Of a DNA stretch of 12,968 nucleotides, positions 12,692 to 12,968 are shown piece by piece. The position numbers were made by a program, and so were the translations under genes. The notes under the pieces were generated by a model. That model did no database searches, had not been told where the DNA came from, and worked only from the letters and a program-made list of their open reading frames with translations. This DNA comes from an uncultured Christensenellaceae bacterium. GTDB taxonomy: Bacteria > Bacillota > Clostridia > Christensenellales > Borkfalkiaceae. Position 1 is the first letter of the stretch. Every line of letters starts with the position of its first letter. Where the stretch lies: assembly GCA_910587625.1 (NCBI GenBank), contig CAJUMW010000027.1, forward strand, positions 1 through 12,968. Direction: 5' to 3'.

Positions 12692-12968
12692 ATATTATAG
12701 GAGCGTTTTTGTTCAGCAGTATAGCATATTCGCTAGTTACAAAACTCAAGAAAGTTGGGTGATATTATCCGCTATTGAAAATAGTATTAGCCAAAAAATC
12801 AAATCTGTAGGTGTGCCATTAAAGGACTGGAATATTAATATCTATCGTGGTATATTAACAGGATTCAATGAAGCATTTATTATTGATACCAACAAGAAAA
12901 ATCAACTTATAGAAGAAGATTCTAAATCTGCTGAAATTATACGACCGATTTTACGCGGTCGCGATATA
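12690..12968 (+). CDS. Type IIG restriction-modification enzyme, C-terminal specificity region, 5'-truncated fragment
   Basis: This is the only plus-strand coding segment. From about 12717 the frame reads as the TaqI/Eco57I-type C-terminal region shared by type IIG enzymes and BREX PglX. ESWVILSAIENSISQKI is followed by GVPLKDWNINIYRGILTGFNEAF, the typical N-Y-x-G-I-x-T-G-x-N-E-A-F-I-I block, and by SAEIIRPILRGRDI at the window edge. This region precedes the target-recognition domain, which sets the sequence that is methylated or cut. An in-frame stop lies at 12687-12689, and no start codon or methyltransferase motifs (such as NPPY) come before it. The gene body is therefore missing. It is either a remnant cut by insertion at about 12690-12720 or a silent cassette. 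It continues beyond the window. Confidence 0.75.

Noticed and set aside
1..12968. CRISPR array, rRNA genes or an intact tRNA gene.
   Set aside because: No regularly spaced repeats of CRISPR size, no rRNA-like sequence, and the only tRNA sequence is the 45-nt 3' fragment.

Overview
The window is low-GC DNA with strong AGGAGG-type ribosome binding sites, frequent TTG/GTG starts, a TnpV-family gene, a MobP-like relaxase and DUF6291-type phage/plasmid genes. This points to a Clostridia-type Firmicute, probably an uncultured gut lineage; that is inference from gene content and start-signal style. No housekeeping gene is present. Everything readable is mobile, defensive or toxin-like, and all genes except a fragment at the right edge lie on the minus strand.

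Left block (about 1-4700, visibly AT-richer): a truncated IS3-family transposase, then a four-gene operon. In transcription order the operon holds an Xre-type regulator (4455-4057), a 617-residue protein that I read as ASCH + PIN nuclease + GNAT acetyltransferase + a C-terminal EVE/PUA-like domain (3990-2137), a small free-standing ASCH protein (2134-1763), and an HNH endonuclease with a CxxC/CxxC zinc knuckle (1744-866). The operon has a perfect TTGACA-N17-TATAAT promoter with a 28-bp perfect palindrome on its -10, so the regulator probably represses its own operon. This is the best candidate in the window for a poorly described toxin-antitoxin or anti-phage system.

Junction (about 4560-4910): a 45-nt 3' half of a tRNA-Gln gene (4705-4749) lies beside a tyrosine integrase gene and is followed by a strong terminator. 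Short direct repeats with 11-bp period occur on both sides. The tRNA fragment points toward the integrase. This suggests either the joint between two tandemly integrated elements or the closed attachment site of a circular element.

Right block (4921-12663): an integrative and mobilizable element. It holds the integrase, a small MuF/DUF6883-like putative toxin with a DUF4926-like putative immunity protein, a 67-residue protein coupled to TnpV, a MobP/HUH relaxase, and upstream of it an oriT-like region with a 12-bp inverted repeat, a 9-nt gap and a TATCCTGC nick motif arranged as in RP4. Next come a DUF6291-like protein with an internal duplication, an unknown winged-helix protein, a Bro-N/Fic fusion with an intact HPFxxGNGRxxR motif, and a Hin/Mpi-type serine recombinase. 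No type IV secretion genes are visible, so the element would depend on a helper for transfer.

Right edge (12690-12968, plus strand): the C-terminal specificity region of a type IIG (Eco57I/BREX PglX-like) restriction-modification enzyme without a start codon, directly beside the serine recombinase. It is either a gene broken by the insertion or a cassette moved by the recombinase.
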